Below are positions 52,913 through 62,586 of a stretch of DNA of 64,000 bases, piece by piece. Each line of letters starts with the position of its first letter. The stretch's first letter is position 1. The notes under the pieces are model-generated. The model worked only from the letters and a program-made list of their open reading frames with translations, made no database searches and was not told where the DNA came from. Source of the DNA: a virus; the IMG/VR virus record IMGVR_UViG_3300026512_000002, positions 163,697 to 227,696 of that record; one strand, written 5' to 3'. A program made the position numbers and the translations under genes.

Positions 52913-55900
52913 CTAAAATTCTAATAACAATTCAGTAATATCTTTTCTTAACATATCTCGTTCAACGCCTGTTCTGGGCATCTTAAAATCAAATTTGACA
53001 AAATCAGTAGTATCGTTATAAAACAATACATCTATAAAATATGTTATTACGAAATCAATATCGACTATTCCTGATAAAAATAGATCACGCAACCATTTAA
53101 CAATATCTCCAAAAATCTCAGCTATTTTATTCTGGCAACTAGAACATAGTTTTATATCGCCAGGCATATCAGCAGCCCTAACCAATGCGTTAAAATCAAA
53201 TGAATCAACTTCTAATTTACTACAAATTTTACCAATATCGTTATTTATAGCATCCTTAATCTTAGTTTTATACTGCTCGCCTTTTTTCTTAATAGCATCA
53301 TACTTTACACTAGTTTCGATTTTTTCTTTTGACCAATCTATACTATCATCAGTTTTTTTTGTAATTTTTTTACGCAATCCACTTGGTTTGAAATGATTAG
53401 TTGTATCATATGCTTTTTTTCTCAATGCAGTAATACCACTATCACCACCACTACTATTTTTTTTTGGTGGTCTTTTAGGACGTATTTTATTCTCATATTC
53501 CTCATCATATTCAGAACCCAATATTGAATGACCATTCAAACTTTCACTATATCCACTATCATATGATGTACTGTATATAGATCCATTACTTTTACCAACT
53601 TTAGATTGGGTATATAATAAATCCGAACTTTTCTTTTTATATTTTTTTAAAACATCCTCTATTTGATCAATCATGCTGACTTTTTTAGCATAATCATCTA
53701 GATCATTACGAGTATCTGTTACAAATTTTTTGGTAAACTCAATCATCTTCATTGCTTTTTTATCGCTTTTAGGCCTTTTAAATTCTAAACAACGTGGGCA
53801 AAAAAACCACAATGAGTTACGTTTAGCCTCATCATATGTTGCATAAACATTATCCCTATTCACCACTACAGATATTAACGGTACAGTGGGTATATATGGT
53901 GGTTGATAAGCAGATATTGATGGTACTGGGTTTATTAGAACTTTAGCATCCACACCACCTGTTAGTAGTTCACCTTCAATACTAGCCCAATTAGAACCCA
54001 CCATTTTACCAGTTGATGAACTATCATATTCTATACTTGTCAATATACCCCTATTTATTACATTAACAGGTGATTTGCCCAATCTGGTGGTAACCCATAC
54101 ATCATCACCTACATGCATATTGATAGCAGTGCTATTAATAACTTTTATAGTATAATCCAATACTATTGATTTAGATCTTTTATCAATAACATATTGTTTT
54201 TTAGGTACAAGTCTGAGTTTAGGGTATTTTTTAGTAATAATATCTGCCAATACATTATTAAACAAACCATTATTATATATGTGATGGAATTTAACATAAA
54301 CCCCATTATTATCAGAAGTTTTGTTAGTATTCTCAATATTCTGATATTCAATATTTACAGTGACGACATCATCGTTTATATTAACATTCTTACACCGAAC
54401 ACCATCTATTTCTATACCAAGTAACATATCTTTTAAACTACCAAACACACTATCAACATATTCAGTAACCTTAGTTTCATATTTTGATGATGATAAATAC
54501 AACCAATTCTGTTTTATTTTAATACCATATTGTTTCAAATTATCATATATTTCTTTTTTATCAATATTTAATGTTACTAAAGTATTTACATCACCGTTAT
54601 TATCATTATAAAGATTAATATCTAAAATATTATAGGAATCAGATATAAACCATGTACCAACACTTCTTCTCATTAACTTATCTTTAACCATAGCAGTATC
54701 TATACTTGGTGCAGGTGTACTCAAATCACCATACATGGTTTCAATAATAGGTGCTATTGTAAAGATATATTTACCACTAAATTTTAATTCTGATTTATCA
54801 AAACTTATAGGCAATTCACCATATACTGTTTCACCCATATAACTATACACCATTTCCTTAATAGGATAATATCGTTCTATAACAAAATTATCATTATTTT
54901 TAGCACATCTAATTACAACAAAAGCACCTATTAATCTAAATGATCTATCAGAATTAACTTTTAATATGAAATCATGTACCTCATCATCAATAAAATATCT
55001 CTTTTCCGATAAATTTTTATCAACATTTTTTAATTTATCTATAGCTCGTTCAGCAAACTCAGTTTCTATTTTAAATATTTTAGGCTTTAATAACGGATTA
55101 TATGCAGCATATGTCATATGGGTATATTGCGAGGTATTTTTATTTTTTACACCAATATCTAACGTATATACATCATTAGTTGTCTTATCAAATTTCACAT
55201 CGTTTAAATAAATCTTGTTTGTATTATCACAGTTTTTATCATATGTTTGTATTTTATTCCTATCACGATATGTGTTTATCGTAACATGATAATCATTAAC
55301 ACCACCACTTAATTTCAAATATGGCAAATCCGTTGAAATCTCCAACCATGGTTCCCCAACTCTACCACTATTTATGTCCGAACACAATATTGCTTCACTA
55401 ATAACAATATCTTCAGTTTCATCTATGAATGATAAACTAATACTAAATACATTACCACCATTTTTAAGCTGCGATTTCAAAACCTTAACACTAAATAACA
55501 TTTCATATTCACCATCACTATTCGTTGCTCCTAATTGTGATCGCAATTCATCACCGCTTATAACATTAACAGGTTCATGTTGTGTAAATAAATTAGTATG
55601 AACCATTGTAATATTAAGGATGTTTTTTATCAGTTTCATATCATTGGTCTTAACAACACCATGTAACACAGTATAAACATCTGTTGATATTGCTGGAATT
55701 ATTACAACAAGTCCTCCAGAATTGGATGTCAGTGTCATTATTTGATCAACTATAACTTTACCACTAGTCACCAATTTAACATCGTTAGGATCGAAATTAC
55801 CATCAATAAAATCAAGATATTTACCATATACTGATTTAATAACATTTTCCCTTTTATATGTTCTATAATATGTTGAAAAAGAATTTATTGTCTTATATTG

Positions 55901-56788
55901 ATCTATGGTATATTTGATATTAACAGTATCGTCATCAACAGTGTTAGCAGAAATATGATATTTACCATCATTAATATCATCACCATATTTATCCAATAAT
56001 ACTTGCATAGCTCTTTTTATAAAATCATCTGTATTTTCACCAGACAACCTCTTAACATCCAAATTTCGTTTCACTTTAAATTGAAATGCTCCAAATTTTA
56101 CACTATCGCCAGCAACTTCACTAGGGTTAAATAGATCGCTAACATACCCATAGCATCTAGGACAAACCATATCCGAAGGAACATCACTACTCCTCATAAA
56201 TGTTTGTCTACATATTACACATTTATTACCACTACCAGCATATGCTTCAGCATCAGTTTTAGTTAGAAAAACACGACTAGTTGGTAACGTTTGCTTAATA
56301 ACAGAGTTGCCGGATTTAATAGCAACCACCACATTACTGGTAAAAGCACTTTTAAAATCCTCAATACGTATACCTGATAAATCCCTACCGATAATAAAGC
56401 CCAATGCTTTAAAATCTATTAAGTTAAATACAAAATCCAACATATTATCAGCATATGCTTTAAATGGTATAACCCCGGTTATTTTAGAAGTTTTATTTAT
56501 AGCATCTGTAACAGGTTTTAATTTATTCATCATTTTATCAAATTTATCATTTATACCATATCTATCATCAGCTTTTTCAGCTAACCATGAGTTAACATCA
56601 AAGGCATTAACTTGTTCAACGATTCTACCATATGATGTAATCGCGCCATTAATAACGTCTATCACAGCAGGATATGCCGGTAAACCAGGTATAGTTGTTA
56701 AGATAGACATCACAGGTGATTGTATGCCTAATAAATAACTTTTTTTAACCATACGATTATACACAACATACACTTCGCTACCAATCAT
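52913..56788 (-). CDS. Large zinc-ribbon, beta-rich protein of unknown function, 1291 aa
   Basis: Start uncertain: ATG at 56788 (MIGSEVYVVYNRMVKKSYLL) has GGAGGT 15 bases upstream; a TTG at 56800 or GTG at 56818 are alternatives, the last being only 18 bases from the promoter. A zinc-finger-like set, CVIC (near 188) and CPRC (near 210), lies in the N-terminal part and a second, CPRC (near 996) with CSSC (near 1214), toward the end. The long middle is beta-rich with many Val, Asp, Asn and Thr, like structural proteins; the last third is charged and helical. It precedes the polymerase genes, so structural and replication roles are both open. Confidence 0.75.
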   Translation of the reverse strand: MIGSEVYVVYNRMVKKSYLLGIQSPVMSILTTIPGLPAYPAVIDVINGAITSYGRIVEQVNAFDVNSWLAEKADDRYGINDKFDKMMNKLKPVTDAINKTSKITGVIPFKAYADNMLDFVFNLIDFKALGFIIGRDLSGIRIEDFKSAFTSNVVVAIKSGNSVIKQTLPTSRVFLTKTDAEAYAGSGNKCVICRQTFMRSSDVPSDMVCPRCYGYVSDLFNPSEVAGDSVKFGAFQFKVKRNLDVKRLSGENTDDFIKRAMQVLLDKYGDDINDGKYHISANTVDDDTVNIKYTIDQYKTINSFSTYYRTYKRENVIKSVYGKYLDFIDGNFDPNDVKLVTSGKVIVDQIMTLTSNSGGLVVIIPAISTDVYTVLHGVVKTNDMKLIKNILNITMVHTNLFTQHEPVNVISGDELRSQLGATNSDGEYEMLFSVKVLKSQLKNGGNVFSISLSFIDETEDIVISEAILCSDINSGRVGEPWLEISTDLPYLKLSGGVNDYHVTINTYRDRNKIQTYDKNCDNTNKIYLNDVKFDKTTNDVYTLDIGVKNKNTSQYTHMTYAAYNPLLKPKIFKIETEFAERAIDKLKNVDKNLSEKRYFIDDEVHDFILKVNSDRSFRLIGAFVVIRCAKNNDNFVIERYYPIKEMVYSYMGETVYGELPISFDKSELKFSGKYIFTIAPIIETMYGDLSTPAPSIDTAMVKDKLMRRSVGTWFISDSYNILDINLYNDNNGDVNTLVTLNIDKKEIYDNLKQYGIKIKQNWLYLSSSKYETKVTEYVDSVFGSLKDMLLGIEIDGVRCKNVNINDDVVTVNIEYQNIENTNKTSDNNGVYVKFHHIYNNGLFNNVLADIITKKYPKLRLVPKKQYVIDKRSKSIVLDYTIKVINSTAINMHVGDDVWVTTRLGKSPVNVINRGILTSIEYDSSSTGKMVGSNWASIEGELLTGGVDAKVLINPVPSISAYQPPYIPTVPLISVVVNRDNVYATYDEAKRNSLWFFCPRCLEFKRPKSDKKAMKMIEFTKKFVTDTRNDLDDYAKKVSMIDQIEDVLKKYKKKSSDLLYTQSKVGKSNGSIYSTSYDSGYSESLNGHSILGSEYDEEYENKIRPKRPPKKNSSGGDSGITALRKKAYDTTNHFKPSGLRKKITKKTDDSIDWSKEKIETSVKYDAIKKKGEQYKTKIKDAINNDIGKICSKLEVDSFDFNALVRAADMPGDIKLCSSCQNKIAEIFGDIVKWLRDLFLSGIVDIDFVITYFIDVLFYNDTTDFVKFDFKMPRTGVERDMLRKDITELLLEF

Positions 56789-56824
56789 TAAATTATACAA
56801 AGGACCTCCAAACAACACATTTAT

Positions 56825-56836
56825 TATAAACTTGTT
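56825..56836 (-). promoter_or_regulatory. AACA-N6-TA late-type promoter for the zinc-ribbon/polymerase unit
   Basis: Minus-strand AACA-AGTTTA-TA, 48 bases before the ATG at 56788 (36 before the TTG at 56800), directly after a terminator. It is one of two sites whose N6 does not begin AT. Confidence 0.5.
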
Positions 56837-56842
56837 GCATTT

Positions 56843-56890
56843 AACATTAAAAAAAAAATAGGTGTCTAATCACCTATTTTTTTTAATGTT
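56843..56890 (-). terminator. Bidirectional-type terminator after the 57539 gene
   Basis: An A-run plus TAGGTG pairs with CACCTA plus a T-run around TCTAAT; the outer arms AACATT and AATGTT extend the pairing. It lies 19 bases after the stop codon at 56910. Confidence 0.9.
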
Positions 56891-56909
56891 ATACTAGAAC
56901 TAATAATAT

Positions 56910-57539
56910 TTATAAAATATTATTAACAGTATTGTTTAATACAACATTTTTTCCAAATTTACACAATAATGTCGCATCGAGTATTTCCTCGATAACATAT
57001 TTTGATAAATCCAATACAATTCTAACATTATTTTTAAAATGTGAAGTTTCTAAATATTCGTAAATATTACTATTATCAACATCCATTGGAACCAATATAT
57101 TGCCTACTTTGGAATGTTTACCATCATGATATAGTTTTAGTTTAAGAATAGATGGTTGAGTAGTTCTAACACCAACATCATTAATATTAATAAGTGAATT
57201 ATTATTATTATTAACTGGTCCCAATATTAAAGATTTGGCCATACTCATAGCATCTAGCGAGACATCCCATATATTATGGTATGCTAGTGGCAGTATAGTT
57301 ATAATTTCATTATTCATCATATCATACACTATAACATAAAAACTATCATCTTTCATAGAATAGAACAATGAGTGTCGTTTTTTACCATTGTCGCCTAATG
57401 GTAAAATTTTATCTTCCATCAAAATCATTTCAATATCAGATATATCTAAGCCAGTTCTTTCTGACAATCTTTGAATAGCATGTCGTGTCAGCTTATACAT
57501 AGCAGCATCTCCTGAATTACCAATCACATGTTTCTCCAT
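56910..57539 (-). CDS. DUF4258/BrnT-like domain protein, 209 aa
   Basis: Starts MEKHVIGNSGDAAMYKLTRH behind AAGGAGG. YKLTRHAIQRLSERTGLDIS followed by EMILMEDKILPLGDNGKKRH, SFYVIVYD and EIITILP (about 15-85) resembles the DUF4258/BrnT-RelE type fold: HA.xR.xER, a helix, then three strands ending in a Thr-containing strand. That family includes toxin RNases, but also inactive members. The C-terminal 110 residues are unlike it. It is a single-gene unit with a terminator. Whether it acts on RNA is unknown; the family call is by pattern alone. Confidence 0.62.
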   Translation of the reverse strand: MEKHVIGNSGDAAMYKLTRHAIQRLSERTGLDISDIEMILMEDKILPLGDNGKKRHSLFYSMKDDSFYVIVYDMMNNEIITILPLAYHNIWDVSLDAMSMAKSLILGPVNNNNNSLININDVGVRTTQPSILKLKLYHDGKHSKVGNILVPMDVDNSNIYEYLETSHFKNNVRIVLDLSKYVIEEILDATLLCKFGKNVVLNNTVNNIL

Positions 57540-57829
57540 ATAAAACCTCCTTAAAAAAATAAATATAATATCAATATCATAATATATATATCAAAGTAAT
57601 ATAAGTATTGAGCGATATATGAGTTAATATGCTATAATAATAGTAATATACAAAAACTCTTTCTTCAATAACACCCTTATCTACCAATAATATGTACTAT
57701 CTTTCACATTTCACTTCAAACCAATTTTTCCTGATGAAATAAAGAGTAGATATAAGGTTATTTTTATAATAGCTTTTTTTATAATAATAAGAAATAACAT
57801 ATTTATAATAATTGATGAGGTTATATAAT
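57540..57829. other. 290-base divergent intergenic region
   Basis: Lies between starts at 57539 (minus) and 57830 (plus). It is almost pure A/T with many TATA-like runs. Apart from the promoter at 57796 I see no gene, tRNA or repeat. Frames reading into it on the minus strand have no ribosome site. It could hold promoters of another class or a replication signal, but nothing specific is visible. Confidence 0.6.
57796..57807 (+). promoter_or_regulatory. AACA-N6-TA late-type promoter for the 57830 unit
   Basis: AACA-TATTTA-TA, 34 bases before the ATG at 57830. Confidence 0.5.
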
Positions 57830-58165
57830 ATGGATATTATACGTAAAAGACTTGAACTAAATAAAATCATGGACGACATAGCATTTGAATTAAATGAAGA
57901 ATTCTCAATATTGATGGAAGATGACATCGAAAATGATCCAATCATATTAAATATATTGGATTATGGTTTGATTACCGAAAACAGTATCGAGATGGAAAAT
58001 CTTGAACTTGAAACAAATGACAGTGTGACCAATGATGCCAATAATATAGTCTTTAAAAAAATACCTAAATATAAATTAGGTAATAGTAAGAGAAAAAAAG
58101 AGGATTACAAACTTGTAGATCCAGAAAAGTTGAAATCAATGAAAAATATATTAAACGAAGAATAG
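57830..58165 (+). CDS. Hypothetical acidic protein, 111 aa
   Basis: Starts MDIIRKRLELNKIMDDIAFE behind GAGGT. An acidic helical first half (ELNEEFSILMEDDIENDPII) and a basic C-terminus (KYKLGNSKRKKEDYKLVDPE). No family is recognised. It opens a four-gene plus-strand unit of small proteins lying between the replication genes and the baseplate spike, so a virion or assembly role is plausible. Confidence 0.7.
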   Translation: MDIIRKRLELNKIMDDIAFELNEEFSILMEDDIENDPIILNILDYGLITENSIEMENLELETNDSVTNDANNIVFKKIPKYKLGNSKRKKEDYKLVDPEKLKSMKNILNEE

Positions 58166-58187
58166 TATTTATTAAAGGAGGTTTACT

Positions 58188-58724
58188 ATGAGCAAAGCTA
58201 GCGTTTACAAATGTGTTCTACCAAAAACAGGTTTTATACCAATTCTAAGAGTATATGGTCCACTAGATCAACCATTCATATGTACAAAAATGCAATATGA
58301 GAAATTATTGGCTATGGGTTATCCTATTACAATAGTTGATAACGATCCTAAACTTAAACTAAGAAAAGAATTAGGTTTAACAATACCTAAAGATATTAAT
58401 ACTACTACATCACCAGTAAATAATGTTGAAACTAAAATTACTTCTACTGAAAAAACTAAACTAAATCAAACAAATGAAACTGAAAAAACTAAACTAAATC
58501 AAACAAATGAAACTGAAAAAACTAAACTAAATCAAACAAATGAAACTGAAAAAACTAAAACTGTTGAAAAAACACCATATGATGATTTAAAACCATACGG
58601 TGTCGGAAAATTACGCAGATTAACCTTAGCTCAATTGAAAGAATTGTCTAAAATTGAAAATTTGGAAGAACGCGACACTAAAGCTAAAAATATTGAACAA
58701 ATTTTAGATAAATATAAAAAATAA
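58188..58724 (+). CDS. Hypothetical protein with EKTKLNQTNET repeats, 178 aa
   Basis: Starts MSKASVYKCVLPKTGFIPIL behind AAAGGAGG. A small N-terminal beta-type domain of about 65 residues, then three exact copies of the 11-residue unit EKTKLNQTNET plus a partial fourth, then a C-terminal helical region LKPYGVGKLRRLTLAQLKEL that resembles short helix-extended-loop-helix peptides of phage virion proteins. The layout is two small domains joined by a flexible, variable linker. A linker or adaptor protein of the virion is possible; the family is unknown. Confidence 0.74.
   Translation: MSKASVYKCVLPKTGFIPILRVYGPLDQPFICTKMQYEKLLAMGYPITIVDNDPKLKLRKELGLTIPKDINTTTSPVNNVETKITSTEKTKLNQTNETEKTKLNQTNETEKTKLNQTNETEKTKTVEKTPYDDLKPYGVGKLRRLTLAQLKELSKIENLEERDTKAKNIEQILDKYKK
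58449..58559 (+). repeat. 33-base perfect tandem repeat, three copies plus 12 bases
   Basis: Units at 58449-58481, 58482-58514 and 58515-58547 are identical and in frame; the fourth stops after 12 bases. Such identity points to recent copy-number change. Confidence 0.92.
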
Positions 58725-58744
58725 TTTATAAATAGGGGATTGTT

Positions 58745-58876
58745 ATGTTAAATATAGACGATTTATGTTATCTAAATGTTTGTGATTATACTACTGATAT
58801 TGAGGAATATTTTATCAATGAAATAGGATTCAAAAATACACAAGAATTGGTAAATAACATTAAATATGAAGAATAA
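58745..58876 (+). CDS. Hypothetical acidic small protein, 43 aa
   Basis: Encodes MLNIDDLCYLNVCDYTTDIE and a further 23 residues ending NNIKYEE behind AGGGGAT. Acidic, with two cysteines (C8, C13). Too short for a family call. It sits 20 bases after the repeat-linker gene and just before the next coding region. Confidence 0.6.
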   Translation: MLNIDDLCYLNVCDYTTDIEEYFINEIGFKNTQELVNNIKYEE

Positions 58877-58913
58877 ACATTTATTATTTAACATATATTC
58901 TAGTGGTAATAAA

Positions 58914-59396
58914 ATGGAATCAAATAATAATAATAATAAAGATATATTTAAAGACATTGTCGATTTAGATGAGTTATTCGGAGAAAGCATCGATGCTTAT
59001 ACAAATGAACTGAAAATATCAGAAGAATTATACAATGAAGTTAAAAAACATTATGACAAAGTTATGACGGAATCCGTATCCAAATATATTGATTATACTG
59101 ATGGTGGAAAAGAAAAGACTAGAGAAAATCCAAGAGCTTTTGCAACACAACAATTAACCAACCTAGTTAGTCTACGAAGCCATATTGGTTCTACTATAAA
59201 GGATAGGTTTAACATTCAAAAAGAAAAAGCTGTATTAACAATACGTTTACAACAAATTATTGGTGGTGATATAGAAAGCGATGATAGTACAATTATAAAC
59301 CAACTTGTTTTAAGACTAAGTGATAACCCAATTAATAAAAAAGAGACTAAAACTGAAATAGATATAGATCTTATAAAAAAGAAAATAGATGGTTAA
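58914..59396 (+). CDS. Hypothetical helical protein, 160 aa
   Basis: Starts MESNNNNNKDIFKDIVDLDE at 58914 with a weak site (AGTGG); an in-frame ATG at 58866 would overlap the previous gene by 11 bases and might be used by coupling. Charged, all-helical, with SKYIDYTDGGKEKTRENPRA and NLVSLRSHIGSTIKDRFNIQ. The latter kind of pattern appears in small structural proteins of large phages, but I cannot name it. The last 4 bases overlap the convergent gene at 59393. Confidence 0.7.
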   Translation: MESNNNNNKDIFKDIVDLDELFGESIDAYTNELKISEELYNEVKKHYDKVMTESVSKYIDYTDGGKEKTRENPRAFATQQLTNLVSLRSHIGSTIKDRFNIQKEKAVLTIRLQQIIGGDIESDDSTIINQLVLRLSDNPINKKETKTEIDIDLIKKKIDG

Positions 59397-59836
59397 ATAG
59401 TTATATAACTATCATATAACCCAGTACCATATATATCGCTATCCCTATTTTTCAAATTATCCATAAATATTAATATAGCTGTTTTATCCAAATAAAACAC
59501 ATCATCCATAGTAAACATAGCAGGATCATACACATTGTTAAGTTTCATTAAGAAATACCCTAACACATACGTCTTATATTTATAATATGAATAATGATGT
59601 GGTTTCATTTTAAACTTGTTAGGTAGTTTCTCAACAGATGCCATGTTTTTATACAAATTTATATGTTTAGATAGAAAATCATCTAATGTGATAACACTAC
59701 CGTCATCCATAACATAGTCCACCATAATCCTTCGAGTTGATAATATATTATTTTTATCATTCATAATCTCGTCCATAACATGTAAACCATCATTATTGTA
59801 TTGAGATAAATCCATAACTATATGAGATTTCAACAT
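59393..59836 (-). CDS. Hypothetical baseplate-region protein, 147 aa
   Basis: Starts MLKSHIVMDLSQYNNDGLHV at 59836 behind AGGAG; an ATG one codon upstream is also possible and touches the stop codon of the previous gene. It is a mixed alpha/beta protein with many Asp, Tyr and Met. No family is recognised. It is the last of three consecutive minus-strand genes that begin with the gp5-like spike, so a baseplate role is likely. Confidence 0.7.
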   Translation of the reverse strand: MLKSHIVMDLSQYNNDGLHVMDEIMNDKNNILSTRRIMVDYVMDDGSVITLDDFLSKHINLYKNMASVEKLPNKFKMKPHHYSYYKYKTYVLGYFLMKLNNVYDPAMFTMDDVFYLDKTAILIFMDNLKNRDSDIYGTGLYDSYITI

Positions 59837-59838
59837 CA

Positions 59839-60468
59839 TTAACTCCTATTACTCAACCTTCTATTAAAATTAGTAAACGACCTTTCAAAAGCAACTCTAT
59901 CAAAATATGTTGATTTAACTATATTAAACATACTATCATCTAATTTAGGATTTAGATAATTAATTATTTCATCAATGTATAATATATCATCAACACCTAA
60001 ATGCCTAGAATATTTTAACCTATTGAATAATGGTACAATTAGTCTAAAGTTCAATATGTCCCAAAGTCTAGATTCAGGTCTCTCAAATGTCATATTTTCA
60101 GCTATAGCTATAACTATACTATCATTATACTCAAACGGTATAATATCATTGTTTATCATATCATATATAAATGGACTAACAACATATTCTGGCGCACCTA
60201 TAGTTATTTGAAAATCATTACCAACTTGTTCTATTAAATAATGATATGGTATGCCAGTTATCCTATTAGCAGCCATATCTTCTTTTTTAACTTCTTTTTC
60301 ATAATAATACTCCCATATTGGCGCGGTTAACTGTGATGATCCAAATATGATATTATTATTAATAGGGTAACCTTTTCTTATAAAATTAGGTAGCTGAGAC
60401 AATATTATCTTTTTTGTTGTTTTTCTAGCAAAAAATCTAATTTCTTTATCTAATATATATGTTGACAT
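59839..60468 (-). CDS. Putative baseplate-associated protein, 209 aa
   Basis: Starts MSTYILDKEIRFFARKTTKK behind AGGAG. FERPESRLWDILNFRLIVPL with FNRLKYSRHLGVDDILYIDE (about 127-167) resembles small baseplate wedge or tail-end proteins of myophages in pattern, but I am not able to name a family. It lies 9 bases after the spike gene and is coupled to the gene after it. Function in baseplate assembly is inferred from that position. Confidence 0.68.
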   Translation of the reverse strand: MSTYILDKEIRFFARKTTKKIILSQLPNFIRKGYPINNNIIFGSSQLTAPIWEYYYEKEVKKEDMAANRITGIPYHYLIEQVGNDFQITIGAPEYVVSPFIYDMINNDIIPFEYNDSIVIAIAENMTFERPESRLWDILNFRLIVPLFNRLKYSRHLGVDDILYIDEIINYLNPKLDDSMFNIVKSTYFDRVAFERSFTNFNRRLSNRS

Positions 60469-60477
60469 TTATAACTC

Positions 60478-62571
60478 CTATCTAGTAGTAACATTAGTTG
60501 ATTGAGCCAAAGTATCTACCAATTGTACTACTGGAACACCTGTTGGTCCAGCAGAAGTTGGATGAACATGGGTTTTTATTAAATTTAATAAATATGATCC
60601 AGATAACACTTTTTTATAAGCACTAGAACCACCTAAGTTAATATCATTAGATTTAATATTAACAGAACCTACTGCTTTAAAATTAAGATCAGTAGCCGAC
60701 ATATCTATTGTATCATCAGCCTTAATATTTATATTATCACCTTTTATATGTATGTCTCTAGCTTCCAAATACATTTCGCCATCTTTAGAAATTATTTTTA
60801 TAGTCCCTGTTTTTGATTTAACATTAAACACCCCATCAGGTATACGTATATCAACCACACCATCCATATCACTAGACATTTTCAAACCTACAACTTCATC
60901 ACCACCATCATATGCACCTAAACTTACATTCAATACACCATACACGTCTTCATCATAATATTCTAACACATTGGTATATGCTCCCATACTTGCTTTATAC
61001 GCACCGTTTATAGCAGAATCTTTCACACTGTGTAACCCGACATATGCTTTATCTAGAGTCGTTTCTGATACAAACTCTAGCCCTCTTGTACTCGTAGCTC
61101 CCATATATCTAGCTTCATTAGTATCCAAATAATTTGGATCTTTATACACGGTATACCAATTAGTTTTCACAATTTCATTACTTTTATCAATAGTGCTAAT
61201 TTTGGTAATTTCACCAGTATTGGTTTTAATGGTACTTGTAGCATTAAGTACACTATCATCTATTTTAAACGATCTATATATCTTATCAATAACACTATCA
61301 TCATCAACCTGACTTCTATCTATTAAAATACTAGATATGACTTTATCATCTTGCATGTCCATATTTTCAACAGTGTTTACACTATATTTCCTATCATCAC
61401 CCATATTAGTAAAATTAATGTTGTTTTTTATATGAGCACCACTATAATCTAATAATATTTCATTATTTTTAACAGTTTTATATTTTTCACTTAAAGTGTT
61501 TGTCACATTAGTTGTGTTGTTAAATAATACATCAGCTAATTTAAGCACCTGTTTATAACTAGTACCTCTAGTTTTTTTATTATCTTGAGTAAACTTTTTC
61601 TCAATAGTTTCAATATTATAATCAGAGCCCATGTTAACAGAAGTGGTGTTATTAGCCATTATTTTGTCATTATCTTTATACATGGCGTTATTCATGAGAT
61701 CAATAGAACCTCTACTAATATTTTTCTTTTCAGAAACATTACTTACGGTATATTCGTCTAGCTTATATGTAATAGTTGTATCATCGGATATATTGTCATC
61801 ATGAACAACAGTATTTTTATTATAATTAAATGCATCCATACTATTAACTAGTGTCAAATATTCAGTCCCATGTTCACTATTATTATAATTTTTACCAACA
61901 TTTAAAACCATACTAGATTCAGTATTACCAGCATTTATTTTCATTTCACCAGAATATCTACTGTCATATCGTTTCACATAAACTTCAAAACTACTATGGT
62001 TGTCTATAGAAGACATAGCAGGACTCACATTTTCTTGATTAGGGCTCCTAAAATGTAATTCAGACCCATTGTCAAATATTATGAAAAAATGTCTTTTATC
62101 ATTAGATGTGTTAACACCAACAATATCTCTATTCCAAAATTCTGTTATTTTTAACATATGCTTTTTATAAACATTATAAAAATCTATTTTATCCTCTAAA
62201 TCAAGATTAACGCCTGGTATACTTTCACCTGATTCTGGTAAACTAAATCCAGGTAAATAATAACATTTTTGTTTATCACCATTCAAAAAAAATACAATGG
62301 TATAACTTCCCAAACTTGGGGTATTATACGTCCCACCTGTGCTATTAAATATATTTGTAGCATAAACACCATTGTCATAATAATTAGCTGGTATAGCTAA
62401 TATCATTTTACTTTCTATATTTTTAGAACCACTACCTATGGTAATATTATTGTCTGTAGCTATATTAGCATCATAACCCATAAGATCTGACACATGTACA
62501 CCAATAATACCAGATAATTGAGAATCGGATACATTTACAACTTTAGCTCTATAAAAACCTACCAAATCCAT
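60478..62571 (-). CDS. Baseplate hub spike protein (gp5-like), 697 aa
   Basis: Starts MDLVGFYRAKVVNVSDSQLS at 62571 behind GAGGAGG; the longer frame to 62658 runs through a terminator. The N-terminal OB fold (GFYRAKVVNVSD to SLGSYTIVFFLNGDKQKCYY) is that of gp5/VgrG spikes. The middle is poorly conserved. At the C-terminus, SKDGEMYLEARDIHIKGDNI and INIKADDTIDMSATDLNFKA form a repeated triple-beta-helix, followed by LIKTHVHPTSAGPTGVPV, as at the end of phage and T6SS spikes. It pierces the host envelope. No lysozyme domain is visible. Confidence 0.82.
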   Translation of the reverse strand: MDLVGFYRAKVVNVSDSQLSGIIGVHVSDLMGYDANIATDNNITIGSGSKNIESKMILAIPANYYDNGVYATNIFNSTGGTYNTPSLGSYTIVFFLNGDKQKCYYLPGFSLPESGESIPGVNLDLEDKIDFYNVYKKHMLKITEFWNRDIVGVNTSNDKRHFFIIFDNGSELHFRSPNQENVSPAMSSIDNHSSFEVYVKRYDSRYSGEMKINAGNTESSMVLNVGKNYNNSEHGTEYLTLVNSMDAFNYNKNTVVHDDNISDDTTITYKLDEYTVSNVSEKKNISRGSIDLMNNAMYKDNDKIMANNTTSVNMGSDYNIETIEKKFTQDNKKTRGTSYKQVLKLADVLFNNTTNVTNTLSEKYKTVKNNEILLDYSGAHIKNNINFTNMGDDRKYSVNTVENMDMQDDKVISSILIDRSQVDDDSVIDKIYRSFKIDDSVLNATSTIKTNTGEITKISTIDKSNEIVKTNWYTVYKDPNYLDTNEARYMGATSTRGLEFVSETTLDKAYVGLHSVKDSAINGAYKASMGAYTNVLEYYDEDVYGVLNVSLGAYDGGDEVVGLKMSSDMDGVVDIRIPDGVFNVKSKTGTIKIISKDGEMYLEARDIHIKGDNINIKADDTIDMSATDLNFKAVGSVNIKSNDINLGGSSAYKKVLSGSYLLNLIKTHVHPTSAGPTGVPVVQLVDTLAQSTNVTTR

Positions 62572-62586
62572 AACAACCTCCTCGAT

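Noticed and set aside
58449-58559. CRISPR-like array
   Set aside because: The units are directly adjacent without spacers and encode an in-frame peptide repeat; no other regularly spaced repeats and no cas genes were seen.
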